A stretch of DNA of 64,000 bases from Thomasclavelia cocleata (GCF_900102365.1 NZ_FOIN01000008.1:1-64000), one strand, 5' to 3'. Positions 9,243-18,714 are shown, counted from the first letter of the stretch. Notes: generated by a model not told the origin, from the sequence alone. Made by a program: numbers and translations.

Positions 9243-10064
9243 CTAGATCATATCAATAAATTTATGTTTAAATTTATACATCATATAACATCCAACAACA
9301 AACAACACTCCTGTTATTCCCCAAAATGCTAACATTTGTTTCCAATAATGCATAAATCCATAATGATATAAAAAGCAGTCACGATATCCACAAACAATAT
9401 AATAAATAGGATTAACTTTCATAATAAAACGAATAAAAGTAAAAAATGCCCCATCTTTAGCTAGCGTTGAAATCGGCCATAAAATTGGTGTTAAATACAA
9501 AATCAATCGCATACATGCTAAAATCAACTTCCGAGTATCTCGAGCAATCATATTTAATACTGATGTTATCATCGCTAAACTTACTGCAAAACAACAGGCA
9601 GCAAAACAATAATAAATTATTCCCAGCCACTCAATTGCAGGATAAACACCTTGAGTACAATAAAAAATAATCATCAACAATAAAATACAAACATGATTAA
9701 ACAACTCTTTTAAAACTACAGTAGCCGGCAAGACACTAACAGGAAATTTCATTTTTGTAATTACACTAGTTTTCGAAAAAATAGCATTAGCCCCTTGTGT
9801 AATACATGGATTAATAAAAAACCAAACAACCATCCCTGCTAACATCCATTGAATAAATGGTATTCCATTAACTGCTTTACGATCCATAACAACCCCAAAA
9901 ACAAAATAATATGTCAAAATTTGAATTGCTGGATTAGCAAAATTCCAAAAGATTCCTAATCGTGAATCACGCATATCAGATAATAATTCATATTTAGAAA
10001 TTGAATATATTCTAAACAGATTAGAAAAATTTTCTTTTAGAACATATTTAATACTTTTTAGCAT
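9243..10064 (-). CDS. tagG: Teichoic acid ABC transporter permease (TagG)
   Basis: A 273-aa ABC-2 permease with about six membrane segments, partner of TagH in export of the teichoic acid polymer. The N-terminal cytoplasmic stretch SKYELLSDMRDSRLGIFWNFANPAIQ is a hallmark of this family. NPITYIV-like text (KVNPIYYIVCGYRDCF) near residue 220 and the C-terminal YKFKHKFIDMI also fit. GGAGG stands just before the ATG. It is the first gene of the six-gene operon. A TATAAT-like sequence lies at 10109-10114 without a clear -35. Confidence 0.92.
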   Translation of the reverse strand: MLKSIKYVLKENFSNLFRIYSISKYELLSDMRDSRLGIFWNFANPAIQILTYYFVFGVVMDRKAVNGIPFIQWMLAGMVVWFFINPCITQGANAIFSKTSVITKMKFPVSVLPATVVLKELFNHVCILLLMIIFYCTQGVYPAIEWLGIIYYCFAACCFAVSLAMITSVLNMIARDTRKLILACMRLILYLTPILWPISTLAKDGAFFTFIRFIMKVNPIYYIVCGYRDCFLYHYGFMHYWKQMLAFWGITGVLFVVGCYMMYKFKHKFIDMI

Positions 10065-10202
10065 TTTCTACCTCCAAAGCTACTTTTATTTACAACAATA
10101 GCATTATAATTATACCACAATCATATTGCAATTAAAATATCTATATTTTTTATCAATTATCTCTAATTTATGTCTTATTCTCAATATTTTTAATAATTTT
10201 GG

Positions 10203-10229
10203 CTTAAAAAAGAGCTGATTAATCAGCTC
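10203..10229 (-). terminator. Terminator of pyrFE
   Basis: The palindrome GAGCTGATTAATCAGCTC (10212-10229) is followed on the minus strand by six T. It lies just past the pyrE stop. Confidence 0.9.
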
Positions 10230-10237
10230 AATATCTA

Positions 10238-10873
10238 TTACTTAGTCATCCAAGATTCATCACTTGGATCTTTTTTCCAAGCTTTTAATTTTTCCATATC
10301 CTCTTCTTTGATATAATTATTTTCTTTAGCCACTTGAATTAAAGTATCATAATCAGTTAAAGTCGCAAACTTACAATCAGCCCCTTCAAAATTAACAGTT
10401 GCTTTAGGTAGACCATATGTAAAGATAGCAATTAATCCAATTACTTCACAACCAGCTTCCCTTAAAGCTTCAACACATTCTAAAGAACTTCCTCCTGTTG
10501 AAATCAAATCCTCTACTACTACCACTTTCATTCCTGGCTCTACTTTACCCTCAATTCGGTTATTACGACCATGACTTTTAGCACCGCCACGAACATATCC
10601 CATTGGTAACTCTAAAATATCTGCAACTAAAGCAGCATGAGCTATCCCTGCTGTTGCTGTTCCCATTAAACAGTCAGCTTCTGGAAAACTTTCTTTAACC
10701 AACTTAGCTAAACCAGTTTCAACATCTTTACGAACATTTGGATATGATAGTGTTAAACGATTATCACAATAGATTGGTGATTTAATTCCACTTGCCCATG
10801 TAAATGGTTCATTTGGTCTTAAAAAAACAGCTTGAATATCTAATAAATCTTTTGCAATTAATTCTTTCATCAT
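10238..10873 (-). CDS. pyrE: Orotate phosphoribosyltransferase (PyrE)
   Basis: Converts orotate and PRPP to orotidine 5'-phosphate, the fifth step of UMP synthesis. About 211 aa. It has the PRPP-binding loop [16 protein letters not shown] near residue 118, the substrate segment [13 protein letters not shown] near 32, and the mobile loop [14 protein letters not shown] near 95. Two adjacent ATGs (10873 and 10870) both follow AAGGAG at a workable distance. It lies 8 nt after pyrF, so it is cotranscribed and feeds its product to that enzyme. No other pyr genes or PyrR attenuator are visible. Confidence 0.95.
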   Translation of the reverse strand: MMKELIAKDLLDIQAVFLRPNEPFTWASGIKSPIYCDNRLTLSYPNVRKDVETGLAKLVKESFPEADCLMGTATAGIAHAALVADILELPMGYVRGGAKSHGRNNRIEGKVEPGMKVVVVEDLISTGGSSLECVEALREAGCEVIGLIAIFTYGLPKATVNFEGADCKFATLTDYDTLIQVAKENNYIKEEDMEKLKAWKKDPSDESWMTK

Positions 10874-10881
10874 CTTTCTCC

Positions 10882-11589
10882 TTATCCTTGAAAATCTTGA
10901 TATACCTTTTTATATGTTGTATATGGATCATTTGAACCAGTAATTGTTCTTCCTACAACGATATAACTTGATGTTAGTTCTCGAGCCATCGCTGGAGTAG
11001 TAACTCGTTTTTGATCATTTACATTATCATCTGCCAAACGTATTCCAGGTGTTACAGTCAAGAAGTCTTGTCCTAAATTATCATGAATAATTTTTGATTC
11101 AAGTGGAGAACATACAACCCCATCTAATCCAGCATCTTTAGCATTACTTGCCCATTTTAAAACAACTTCTTCTAATGGTTCATGAATCAATAATTCATCA
11201 TCTAAAATCACTTGATCAAGTGAAGTTAAACATGTTACAGCAATACATAAAGGTCTTTTATCTCCAATTTTTCCCTCTTCTAATCCTTCAAGAGCAGCTT
11301 TCATCATCGCTTTACTACCAGAGGCATGAACATTGATCATATCAACATCTAATTTTGCTAACTGTTTCATTGCACTCTTTACTGTATTAGGAATATCATG
11401 TAATTTTAAATCCAAGAAAATATTATGACCCATTTCTTTGATCATTTTAACTATTTCAATTCCTTCACCATAAAATAGTTCCATTCCAACTTTAACATAT
11501 AATTTTTCATCATTAAATTTTTCTAAAAATTCTTTTACCTCTACTTTACTTTTAAAATCTAAAGCAATACAAATTCTACTATCTGTCAT
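10882..11589 (-). CDS. pyrF: Orotidine 5'-phosphate decarboxylase (PyrF)
   Basis: Decarboxylates OMP to UMP. A (beta/alpha)8 barrel of about 235 aa. The active-site segment [13 protein letters not shown] lies near residue 55, with VKVGMELFY before it and VTPGIRL and VVGRTITGS at the phosphate end of the barrel. The start is the ATG at 11589: GGAGGT at 11594-11599 overlaps an earlier in-frame ATG, which therefore cannot be the start. It is the first gene of the pyrFE pair. Confidence 0.95.
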   Translation of the reverse strand: MTDSRICIALDFKSKVEVKEFLEKFNDEKLYVKVGMELFYGEGIEIVKMIKEMGHNIFLDLKLHDIPNTVKSAMKQLAKLDVDMINVHASGSKAMMKAALEGLEEGKIGDKRPLCIAVTCLTSLDQVILDDELLIHEPLEEVVLKWASNAKDAGLDGVVCSPLESKIIHDNLGQDFLTVTPGIRLADDNVNDQKRVTTPAMARELTSSYIVVGRTITGSNDPYTTYKKVYQDFQG

Positions 11590-11871
11590 ACTTACCTCCA
11601 TATTGTCTTAATTATATCAAATAATTATTTATAGTCCATGATATTTTAATCAAACTCTTAAAAAAATATAGATTTCTTATGATAATAATTCGGTTTTATC
11701 TTACTCGCTTTGTATTACCTGAGATCCTCATCTAATATTTTATACTAAACAACTATGCATCTTGACATCTATACACTATCTTGCTACCTTAATATTGAAG
11801 AACTCTTTATTTTATCAATCATCATTTAAATATAAAATATCAAATTTTAATCCATAGGACGGTAACTATTA

Positions 11872-12180
11872 ATGAAAATATCAAAAGGAGCCATTATTAC
11901 AATAATTTTTGCACTATCAATACTATTAATTATAGTTAGCGCCATCAAAGAAGGAGAACCAACTTCTTATCCTAAACTTCATTCATACCTCAATAATGCT
12001 TTTAACGAAAACGAATATGGTGTTAGTATTTACACTGAAGAGGGTGAAAATGTTACAGATTCATTTCTTGAAGAAAATAGAGAGCTTTATGAAAAAGGAG
12101 ATATGGATGAAATTGTTGATAAATTTGTGGATTCCAACTATATTTTGGGGATGAAAAATTTTTCTCCTGATGACGAATAA
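11872..12180 (+). CDS. Hypothetical secreted or membrane-anchored protein, 102 aa
   Basis: Not recognised. One hydrophobic segment (about residues 7-25) behind a Lys-containing start predicts an uncleaved anchor or a signal peptide. The remaining 75 residues are acidic and hydrophilic, with no cysteine and no known motif. The ribosome binding site is weak (AGGACGG about 14 nt upstream). It stands alone between pyrF and rpsD, convergent with rpsD and followed by a terminator. It has lineage-specific character. Confidence 0.6.
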   Translation: MKISKGAIITIIFALSILLIIVSAIKEGEPTSYPKLHSYLNNAFNENEYGVSIYTEEGENVTDSFLEENRELYEKGDMDEIVDKFVDSNYILGMKNFSPDDE

Positions 12181-12269
12181 TTATTTTGGCACAATTAATC
12201 TAGCAAAGCACACCAATATATATTAACTAATAAATTTTTAGCAGGAATTTAGCAGTCAAACAAATACAT

Positions 12270-12306
12270 AACTATGACACACCTATTGCATAGTTAGTGT
12301 TTTTTT
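12270..12306 (+). terminator. Terminator after the 102-aa protein gene
   Basis: AACTATG (12270-12276) pairs with CATAGTT (12289-12295), followed by a T run at 12299-12306. Confidence 0.7.
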
Positions 12307-12311
12307 ATGAA

Positions 12312-12359
12312 ACAAAGAAAAAAGGTATACCATAGCTGCAATATAGTTATGATATACCT
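12312..12359 (-). terminator. Terminator of rpsD
   Basis: On the minus strand AGGTATA-CATA pairs with TATG-TATACCT (12323-12359), followed by a T-rich run. Confidence 0.85.
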
Positions 12360-12375
12360 AAATTTAATTAATTTA

Positions 12376-12981
12376 CTAACCCATACGGTTATAATATTCA
12401 ACGATTAATGATTCATTAATTTCTTGATTTAATTCAGATCTTTCTGGTAAACGAGTAAATTTTCCAGTTAATTTAGTATCATCAACTTCTACGAATGCAG
12501 GAGTATGTACTCTATTTTCTAAAGAAGATTTGATAATTGCTAAATTTTTAGATTTTTCTTTAACTTCAATAACATCCCCAACTTTAACACGGAATGATGG
12601 GATATCAGTCTTAACACCATTTACTAAGAAATGACCATGGTTTACTAATTGTCTTGCAGCTCTTCTTGTAGGTGCAAATCCTAATCTATAAACTACATTG
12701 TCTAATCTTTGTTCTAATAAGCAGAAAAAGTTATAACCATGAATCCCACTCATTTTACCTGCTTGTTTGAATGTGTTGTGGAATTGTTTTTCATTAACTC
12801 CATACATATGTCTTACTTTTTGCTTTTCAGCTAATTGTAATCCATATTCTGTTTGTTTTTTTCTTTTTTGACCATGTTGACCAGGAGCATATGCTCTTCT
12901 GTTTAATTCTTTACCGTTTTCTAGAATTGAGAATCCTAAACGACGAGAAAGTTTCCATTGTGGTCCAGTATAACGTGACAT
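12376..12981 (-). CDS. rpsD: 30S ribosomal protein S4
   Basis: Primary 16S rRNA-binding protein that nucleates 30S assembly. In Bacillus it also represses its own messenger. About 201 aa. The N-terminus [17 protein letters not shown] and an S4 RNA-binding domain from about residue 90 ([34 protein letters not shown]) are clear. It lacks the N-terminal zinc cysteines, so it is the C-minus form. The start is the ATG at 12981, after GGAGGA at 12989-12994; an earlier in-frame ATG overlaps that site. It is a single-gene unit with its own promoter, a long leader and a terminator. Confidence 0.97.
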   Translation of the reverse strand: MSRYTGPQWKLSRRLGFSILENGKELNRRAYAPGQHGQKRKKQTEYGLQLAEKQKVRHMYGVNEKQFHNTFKQAGKMSGIHGYNFFCLLEQRLDNVVYRLGFAPTRRAARQLVNHGHFLVNGVKTDIPSFRVKVGDVIEVKEKSKNLAIIKSSLENRVHTPAFVEVDDTKLTGKFTRLPERSELNQEINESLIVEYYNRMG

Positions 12982-13144
12982 TTGTTTTTCCTCCATTTAT
13001 TGTTTTATTTGCATAAAACAATAACATTGCATAGATTATTTGAATTGTGTTTATATTAAGTATTTCACTTTGCAGCCAGCTACTCTACAAACATAAGTTA
13101 TAAACGCTCGTTTCAAAACTCTATGTGCTGCTATCATTCATTGC
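12982..13144 (-). promoter_or_regulatory. Structured rpsD leader, probable S4 autoregulatory region
   Basis: The predicted transcript has a 163-nt untranslated leader. It contains GCAGC near its 5' end that can pair with GCTGC about 60 nt later, enclosing a CATA/TATG helix. A perfect 12-bp hairpin with a 4-nt GCAA loop (12997-13024) ends 2 nt before the Shine-Dalgarno. Bacillus rpsD is known to be autorepressed through its leader; assigning that role here is inference from position and structure. Confidence 0.55.
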
Positions 13145-13150
13145 CTATTA

Positions 13151-13179
13151 AATATACACTTTTTTTTCCTTTACGTCAA
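13151..13179 (-). promoter_or_regulatory. Sigma-A promoter of rpsD
   Basis: TTGACG at 13174-13179, a 17-nt spacer and TATATT at 13151-13156 on the minus strand. The start is near 13144. Confidence 0.75.
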
Positions 13180-13385
13180 TATTTTTATTATTTGAATTTC
13201 ATTTTTTCATCCAAGTATATGTAAACAATTAAAATTTTCTATATATAAAAACTGATCTTTTGTAAGACACTTTAAAAAAATTAAATTTCACTATTTAAAA
13301 GTTTAGTACTAACTATAAATATAATGATTTATCAAGATCTAGAAATCTATTTCATACTATTTAAATAACAACATGCCAATAAAAC

Positions 13386-13425
13386 TTAAAAAATAAGTAT
13401 GAATTTTTAAAATTTCACACTTATT
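13386..13425 (-). terminator. Possible terminator downstream of the 115-aa protein gene
   Basis: AATAAGTGTGAA / TTCATACTTATT (13392-13403 and 13414-13425, with G-U pairs), followed on the minus strand by TTTTTTAA. It is about 120 nt beyond the stop at 13544. The rest of 13180-13543 holds no gene I can support. Confidence 0.55.
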
Positions 13426-13543
13426 ACTAATATCTGGTTCATCTTATATAAATCAAATAATTCATAATCTGACTAAATAATGACTATTTTTATAAAATAT
13501 AAGAACCAATTCAAATAAAATATATTTGGTCTATTATATTATC

Positions 13544-13888
13544 TTATGGATAGATAACTTTTGAATTTGAACCATCAATTATTTCAATTGCTTTAATATC
13601 TTCAGGTTTTTCATCAATTATTATTTTTTGCGGCCAACTTTTACCTAAAACTGAAGAAACTTTAATTTTAATAGAAATAATCCCATCTTCGTTTGAAATT
13701 GAGTGTGAATAATATTTCTGTGCACTATCAATACAATCACAAGTTATTTCAATATTATCATTATTTTCTTTGATAGTAGCAACTATTGAATCTACTTCAT
13801 TATGAACTAGAAAAATAAAAAATAGTATCACGATAATTATTATAATTGCAATACCGCCAAAAATTAATTTAAATACTTTATTTTTCAT
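13544..13888 (-). CDS. Hypothetical single-pass membrane protein, about 114 aa
   Basis: No family recognised. From the preferred ATG at 13888 (GGAGAA at 13893-13898) it begins with a Lys-rich start and a long Ile-rich membrane segment (about residues 8-30). An extracytoplasmic domain of about 80 residues follows, of mixed beta pattern (VDSIVATIKENNDNIEIT, ISIKIKVSSVLG). It contains a Cys-Asp-Cys. It is alone, with a decayed region upstream. Confidence 0.6.
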   Translation of the reverse strand: MKNKVFKLIFGGIAIIIIIVILFFIFLVHNEVDSIVATIKENNDNIEITCDCIDSAQKYYSHSISNEDGIISIKIKVSSVLGKSWPQKIIIDEKPEDIKAIEIIDGSNSKVIYP

Positions 13889-13924
13889 AATTTTCTCCAT
13901 TCTCCACACTTCGCTATGTGACAC

Positions 13925-14640
13925 AAATATTTCTTGAAAGATAGTAGATTTTATCCAATATTTCCCTTTACATCATTGTTGTAATATAAAAGCATTTTAC
14001 TCCAAAATATGTAAGAGTGAGTTAATAGTTTTTATCCTTTTGACTTAAGCATCTTCTATATAATTATAAATTATTGTCATTCTTTCAAGCACAAATAATT
14101 GAAACTTTTAGTTTAAACTGCTGTCATTGATATATAATCAATTTGCTCATCTTTAATTCTAACATCAATCGTCCCTATGTCAAACAAATGTCACAAAAAA
14201 GAACTATTATGATAAACAGCTCTTATATTACTATTATTAGGTATTTTACTTTTTAAAATTTGTGAATATCTTTTTTCTTCTTATACTGTGGATAGTAACT
14301 TTAAGTATTATATTCTACTCTTATTTCTATTTATATTGTCATCTTTATTAATAATTAATACAACATCAAATATCAAAAATAACTGCCAAATCACACGAAT
14401 TATTTCAATTAAATTACTTTTCATTTATGCGTATGCGGATATTCTATGAAAATATTGTTATAAAATTATAATTTATAACAATAATATTAGTATTCACACT
14501 TAAACATAAATTATATTATACATTTAATTTACTGATAAAAATGTTATTAATTTTTTAGAAACTGTAAGCAGTAGCATAATAATACCTAGATTATTTAATT
14601 AGCAAGTTAGTTGATTGGCAAAAGTAAATATGATAATCTA
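13925..14640. other. Gene-poor stretch with possible decayed coding fragments
   Basis: No intact gene is visible. Two remnants read like protein without a usable start. On the minus strand a frame ending in TAA near 14120 reads FDIGTIDVRIKDEQIDYISM. On the plus strand 14216-14448 is open for about 75 codons and encodes two hydrophobic segments; an ATG at 14209 lies one base out of frame. Both are weak and AT-rich, and chance is possible. Confidence 0.3.
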
Positions 14641-14663
14641 TTAATGGAAAGTGAGGCAAATTT

Positions 14664-15056
14664 ATGCAAGAAACTGTATTGTTGTATAATATTGATAAAA
14701 GTGAAGCTGGTAAAGCAATTATTTCTATTTTAGAAAAATTAAATGTTAAAATAATCATTGTTAAATCAAGTGATTTAATGAATCCGATTGGTTATATTTT
14801 AGGTGAAAAAGGATTTGAAAGAGGAACTGAAGCTTTAACTACAATTCCTAATGATGATATGTTAGTAATGGCAGGATTTGAAGATAAACAAATTGATATT
14901 TTATTACAAATATTTAAAGAAGCTAATATTCCCTTTATTCCTCTAAAAGCAATAGTAACTCAAACTAATGTAAATTGGACTTTTATGCAATTATTAAATA
15001 ATGTTAAGAATGAATATTTTGAATTAACTGGTATGAATAAAGATAAAATAAACTAA
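14664..15056 (+). CDS. DUF3783 family protein
   Basis: A 130-aa cytoplasmic protein resembling the DUF3783 family: VLLYNID near the start, then a small alpha/beta fold with EALTTIPNDDMLVMAGFEDKQ and a C-terminal NVNWTFMQLLNNVKNEY. The biochemical role is unknown. No cysteines or nucleotide-binding motif are visible. GAGG lies about 8 nt before the ATG. It comes just before rubrerythrin and the rnf operon, with a terminator-like hairpin between it and rubrerythrin. This suggests a link to redox metabolism by association only. Confidence 0.7.
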   Translation: MQETVLLYNIDKSEAGKAIISILEKLNVKIIIVKSSDLMNPIGYILGEKGFERGTEALTTIPNDDMLVMAGFEDKQIDILLQIFKEANIPFIPLKAIVTQTNVNWTFMQLLNNVKNEYFELTGMNKDKIN

Positions 15057-15077
15057 TAACAAAAGAATTAAAATATT

Positions 15078-15107
15078 AGAAGATTGAGTTTAATCTTCTT
15101 TTATTTT
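15078..15107 (+). terminator. Terminator after the DUF3783 gene
   Basis: AGAAGATT (15078-15085) pairs with AATCTTCT (15092-15099), followed by a T-rich tail. Confidence 0.75.
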
Positions 15108-15135
15108 GTTAAAAATAAGGCTGGAGGTAATTTAT

Positions 15136-15720
15136 ATGGATGCAAAAACAAAAACAAATTTACTTCGAGCTTTTGCTGGTGAGTGCCAAGCTCGAATGCG
15201 TTATGAAATGGCTGCTAAAGTAGCAGGAAATAGTGGTCTAGCAATTCTTCAAGATATGCTATATTTTACTGCTAATCAAGAAAAGGAACATGCTATAATT
15301 TTCTATAATTATTTAAAAGATGTATTTAAAGATGAAAACGTTTCAATGATGGCAAATTATCCTGTTGATTTACAACAAGATTTAAGTTCATTATTAGAAG
15401 CTGCTTCAAAACACGAATATGATGAAGCTACTTCAATTTATAAACAATTTGGTGAAGAAGCTAAAGAAGAGGGTTATATTGAAATAGCAACCTCATTTTT
15501 CATGATTAGTGAAATAGAACATTATCATCATGAACGGTTTAAAAAATATCACGATTTATTAACTAGTGGTAAATTATTTAAAGAAAATAGTAGTATTAAA
15601 TGGATGTGTTTAAATTGTGGATTTATTTATGAAGGCAATGAAGCAGTTTCTGTGTGTCCAGTTTGTAAACATCCACAAGGATATGCACTTCGTTTAGATG
15701 AAACTCAATTCCATCTTTAG
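15136..15720 (+). CDS. rbr: Rubrerythrin
   Basis: Non-haem diiron peroxidase that reduces hydrogen peroxide to water in anaerobes, using rubredoxin-type electrons. About 194 aa. The N-terminal ferritin-like four-helix bundle carries iron ligands in FAGECQARMRYE, NQEKEHA and SEIEHYHHERF. The C-terminal rubredoxin domain has CLNCGFIYEG and CPVCKHP, a four-cysteine FeS4 site. The start is the ATG at 15136 with GGAGG at 15123-15127. It lies between DUF3783 and rnfC, both on the same strand, with terminators on each side, so it may be a single-gene transcript. Cytoplasmic. Confidence 0.95.
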   Translation: MDAKTKTNLLRAFAGECQARMRYEMAAKVAGNSGLAILQDMLYFTANQEKEHAIIFYNYLKDVFKDENVSMMANYPVDLQQDLSSLLEAASKHEYDEATSIYKQFGEEAKEEGYIEIATSFFMISEIEHYHHERFKKYHDLLTSGKLFKENSSIKWMCLNCGFIYEGNEAVSVCPVCKHPQGYALRLDETQFHL

Positions 15721-15748
15721 GCAATAGTTAAAACTATTGCTTTTTTGT
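15721..15748 (+). terminator. Terminator of rubrerythrin
   Basis: GCAATAGTT (15721-15729) pairs with AACTATTGC (15732-15740), followed by TTTTTT. The stem begins right after the stop codon. Confidence 0.9.
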
Positions 15749-15831
15749 TGTTATTTTCAATATTTTTCTATTTCATATTTAGACAAAAAATACTATAATT
15801 AATTTATAAACTTCAAAGGAGTCATTATAAA

Positions 15832-17163
15832 ATGAAAAAATTTAGTTTTAAAGGGGGAATTCACCCCCATGATAATAAATTCATCTCCGAAAATTGTTCG
15901 ATTAAAACTATTTTACCTGGAGATGAATTAATTTTCCCTTTATCCCAACATATTGGAGCTCCAGCCAAGCCAGTTGTGAGTAAAGGAGAGCATGTCCTAG
16001 CTGGACAAATTATTGCATGTAAAAAGGCAATGATTTCAGCTAACGTTATTAGTTCAGTTTCTGGTACTGTAAAAGCTATTGATTCTCGCCTTGATGCAAC
16101 AGGTGCTTATGTTGATTGTATTGTTATAGCTAATGATCATCAATATCAAACCGTTAATGAATATAATAGTATAAATGATTATCAAAATTATACTGATGAA
16201 AAAATTCGTGAGCTGATTAGTCAAGCTGGAATCGTAGGATTAGGAGGAGCTGGATTTCCTAGTGCTGTAAAAAACACTCCTAAAGATCCTGATTCTATTA
16301 AATATATTATAATCAATGGAGCTGAGTGTGAACCCTATTTAACCTCAGATTATCGTTTAATGTTAGAAAAAAGTGATGAACTGATTGCAGGCATAAAAAT
16401 ACAACTGCAATTATTTAAAAATGCTAAAGCAATTATTGCTATTGAAGACAATAAACCAGATGCTTTAAATCATTTAAAAAAAGCGACTATAAATGAGTCT
16501 AAGATTGAAATAGCTCCACTACAAACAAAATATCCTCAAGGAAGTGAACGGGTATTAATCAAAGTTTTAACTAATCAAGTAGTTACTAGTGGTATGTTAC
16601 CTGCCGATGTTGGCTGTATTGTTAATAACGTGGCTTCTGTTATTGCTATTTATGAAGCAGTAGCCCTTAATATTCCTTTAATTGAAAAAATAGTCACTGT
16701 CACAGGTGATGCTATTAATGAACCTAACAATTTTAAAGTTAGAATAGGAACTAAATATCAAACTTTAGTTGATGCCTGTGGTGGATTTAAAGTACCACCT
16801 AAAAAAATTATTTCTGGTGGTCCAATGATGGGAACAGCTTTATTCAATCTTGATATTCCCGTTACCAAAACTTCTTCAGCTCTTGTTTGCCTAAGTGAAG
16901 ATGCTGTTTCAAAAAACACTCCGACCCCTTGTATCCATTGTGGTCGATGTGTAAATGCTTGTCCAATTGGATTAGTTCCTCAGCTTTTATACCACTATGC
17001 AAAAATTAATGATCAAGAAAATTTTATAAAAGTACATGGTATGGATTGTATGGAATGTGGCTGCTGCACTTATTCGTGTCCTGCTAAACAAAATTTAACG
17101 CAATCATTTAAAAAAATAAAAAGAGCGATTAATAATCGCAAGAAAGGAGCAAATAATGGATAA
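15832..17163 (+). CDS. rnfC: Rnf complex subunit RnfC
   Basis: Peripheral, cytoplasmic NADH-oxidising subunit of the ion-pumping ferredoxin:NAD oxidoreductase. 443 aa. It has an N-terminal barrel-sandwich part (residues 1-100). An NAD/FMN-binding part follows, with GIVGLGGAGFPSAVK near 138 and INGAECEPYL near 162. Two 4Fe-4S motifs stand at the C-terminus: CIHCGRCVNACP near 371 and CMECGCCTYSCP near 410. AAGGAG precedes the ATG and a TATAAT-like box lies at about 15794. It is the first gene of rnfCDGEAB and overlaps rnfD by 8 nt. Confidence 0.96.
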   Translation: MKKFSFKGGIHPHDNKFISENCSIKTILPGDELIFPLSQHIGAPAKPVVSKGEHVLAGQIIACKKAMISANVISSVSGTVKAIDSRLDATGAYVDCIVIANDHQYQTVNEYNSINDYQNYTDEKIRELISQAGIVGLGGAGFPSAVKNTPKDPDSIKYIIINGAECEPYLTSDYRLMLEKSDELIAGIKIQLQLFKNAKAIIAIEDNKPDALNHLKKATINESKIEIAPLQTKYPQGSERVLIKVLTNQVVTSGMLPADVGCIVNNVASVIAIYEAVALNIPLIEKIVTVTGDAINEPNNFKVRIGTKYQTLVDACGGFKVPPKKIISGGPMMGTALFNLDIPVTKTSSALVCLSEDAVSKNTPTPCIHCGRCVNACPIGLVPQLLYHYAKINDQENFIKVHGMDCMECGCCTYSCPAKQNLTQSFKKIKRAINNRKKGANNG

Positions 17164-18079
17164 TTTATTTCACGTATCTACAGCTCCCCATATCCGAGAT
17201 TCAATCACTACTAAAAACATCATGTATGATGTAATTCTTGCTTTAATACCAGCTACAATATTTGGTATTTATCAATTTGGAATAGATGCTTTTCTTGTTA
17301 TTAGCGTTGCAATTATCACTTCTTTATTAAGTGAATATTTATATCAGCGTTTCATGAAGCTTCCTATAACTATATATGATGGTTCTGCTATCCTTACTGG
17401 TCTATTATTAGCTTTATGTCTATCTAGTTCAATGCCATTATGGATGGTTGCACTTGGAAGTGTCTTTGCTATTATTGTTGTTAAACAATTATTTGGCGGT
17501 CTTGGTCAAAATTTTATGAATCCTGCTTTGGCAGCTAGATGTTTTTTATTAATATCATTTGCAGGAAAAATGAATTCATTTGTTAATATTGATGCTACAA
17601 GTAGTGCTACTGCTTTGGCTCTATTAAGAAATGGTGAAGATGTAAATTTATTTAATATGTTTATGGGAAATATTAGTGGTACAATTGGAGAAACCTCAAC
17701 AATTGCTTTACTAATAGGTGCTTTATATCTTATTTATAAAAAAGTTATTAGTCCTAAAATTCCTCTAGCTGTTTTTGTTTCATTTAGTGTAATTATCTTT
17801 ATTAGTGGGGATTTTAGTTTAGATTATTTATTAAAACAAATATGTGGTGGTGGTCTGATTATTGGAGCTTTCTTTATGGCTACTGATTATGTAACTAGCC
17901 CTATTACACCTAATGGTAAAATAATTTATGGTTTAATTATTGGAATTTTAGCTGCAGTTTTTAGACTGTATGGTAATACACCTGAAGGAATGTCATTTGC
18001 AATTATCATCTCTAACTTGTTAGTTCCACTAATTGAAAAAGTAACTATTCCTAAAATAAAAGGCAAAGGGGGGAAATAA
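17156..18079 (+). CDS. rnfD: Rnf complex subunit RnfD
   Basis: Integral membrane subunit of about nine helices that carries covalently bound FMN and helps to form the ion path. 307 aa. The N-terminus HVSTAPHIRDSITTKNIMYDV is typical. The flavin site is the Thr/Ser-rich DATSSATALALL near residue 160. The conserved GGLGQNFMNPALAARCFLL is near 119 and DYVTSPITPNGKIIYG near 243. It overlaps the end of rnfC and ends 2 nt before rnfG, indicating tight coupling. Confidence 0.95.
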   Translation: MDNLFHVSTAPHIRDSITTKNIMYDVILALIPATIFGIYQFGIDAFLVISVAIITSLLSEYLYQRFMKLPITIYDGSAILTGLLLALCLSSSMPLWMVALGSVFAIIVVKQLFGGLGQNFMNPALAARCFLLISFAGKMNSFVNIDATSSATALALLRNGEDVNLFNMFMGNISGTIGETSTIALLIGALYLIYKKVISPKIPLAVFVSFSVIIFISGDFSLDYLLKQICGGGLIIGAFFMATDYVTSPITPNGKIIYGLIIGILAAVFRLYGNTPEGMSFAIIISNLLVPLIEKVTIPKIKGKGGK

Positions 18080-18081
18080 TA

Positions 18082-18714
18082 ATGAAAAAAAATATCTTTA
18101 AAGACATTATCATCTTTGCAATTATTACATTAGCAGCTGGTTTATCATTAGCTCTTGTTAATTCACTTACTAAAGAACCTATTGCCATTCAAAATGAAAA
18201 AATCATTCAAGATTCTTATCGTAGTGTTTTTAAACAAGGAAAAGTATTTGCAAACAATAAAGAAATTGATGAAATTGTTGATAAATTTCCTGAAACCATA
18301 AAAAATAAAAACTATAATTTTGGAGAAAATGGAATAGTAATTGATGATATATTAATGGTCACTGATAAAACCGATAATTTAATTGGTCATATAATCAAAG
18401 TTACTACTAAAGATGGTTATGGTGGAGATATCACATTAGTTATAGGAATTGATACAAAAGATACGATTACTGGGATCGAAGTTCTTTCAATTGATGAAAC
18501 AGTTGGTTTAGGAATGAATGCTAAAAATGAAAATTTTAAAGAACAGTATTATAATAAACAAATTAACAATTTTACTATTACTAAAACTGGTAAACAAAAA
18601 GATCAGGAAATTGACGCTCTTAGCGGTGCAACAATAACGTCAACTGCTTTTAATAATGCTGTTAATAGTGCTTTAGCTATTAATCAGGAAATCAAGGAGA
18701 TTGCTTATGAATAA
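18082..18714 (+). CDS. rnfG: Rnf complex subunit RnfG
   Basis: Membrane-anchored, outward-facing flavoprotein subunit. 210 aa: one N-terminal membrane helix (about residues 7-27), then an FMN-binding domain with GYGGDITLVIGID near 113, VGLGMNAKNENF near 139 and the covalent FMN attachment motif SGATITST near 181. It overlaps the start of rnfE by 8 nt. It passes electrons between RnfC/RnfD flavins and the rest of the complex. Confidence 0.95.
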   Translation: MKKNIFKDIIIFAIITLAAGLSLALVNSLTKEPIAIQNEKIIQDSYRSVFKQGKVFANNKEIDEIVDKFPETIKNKNYNFGENGIVIDDILMVTDKTDNLIGHIIKVTTKDGYGGDITLVIGIDTKDTITGIEVLSIDETVGLGMNAKNENFKEQYYNKQINNFTITKTGKQKDQEIDALSGATITSTAFNNAVNSALAINQEIKEIAYE

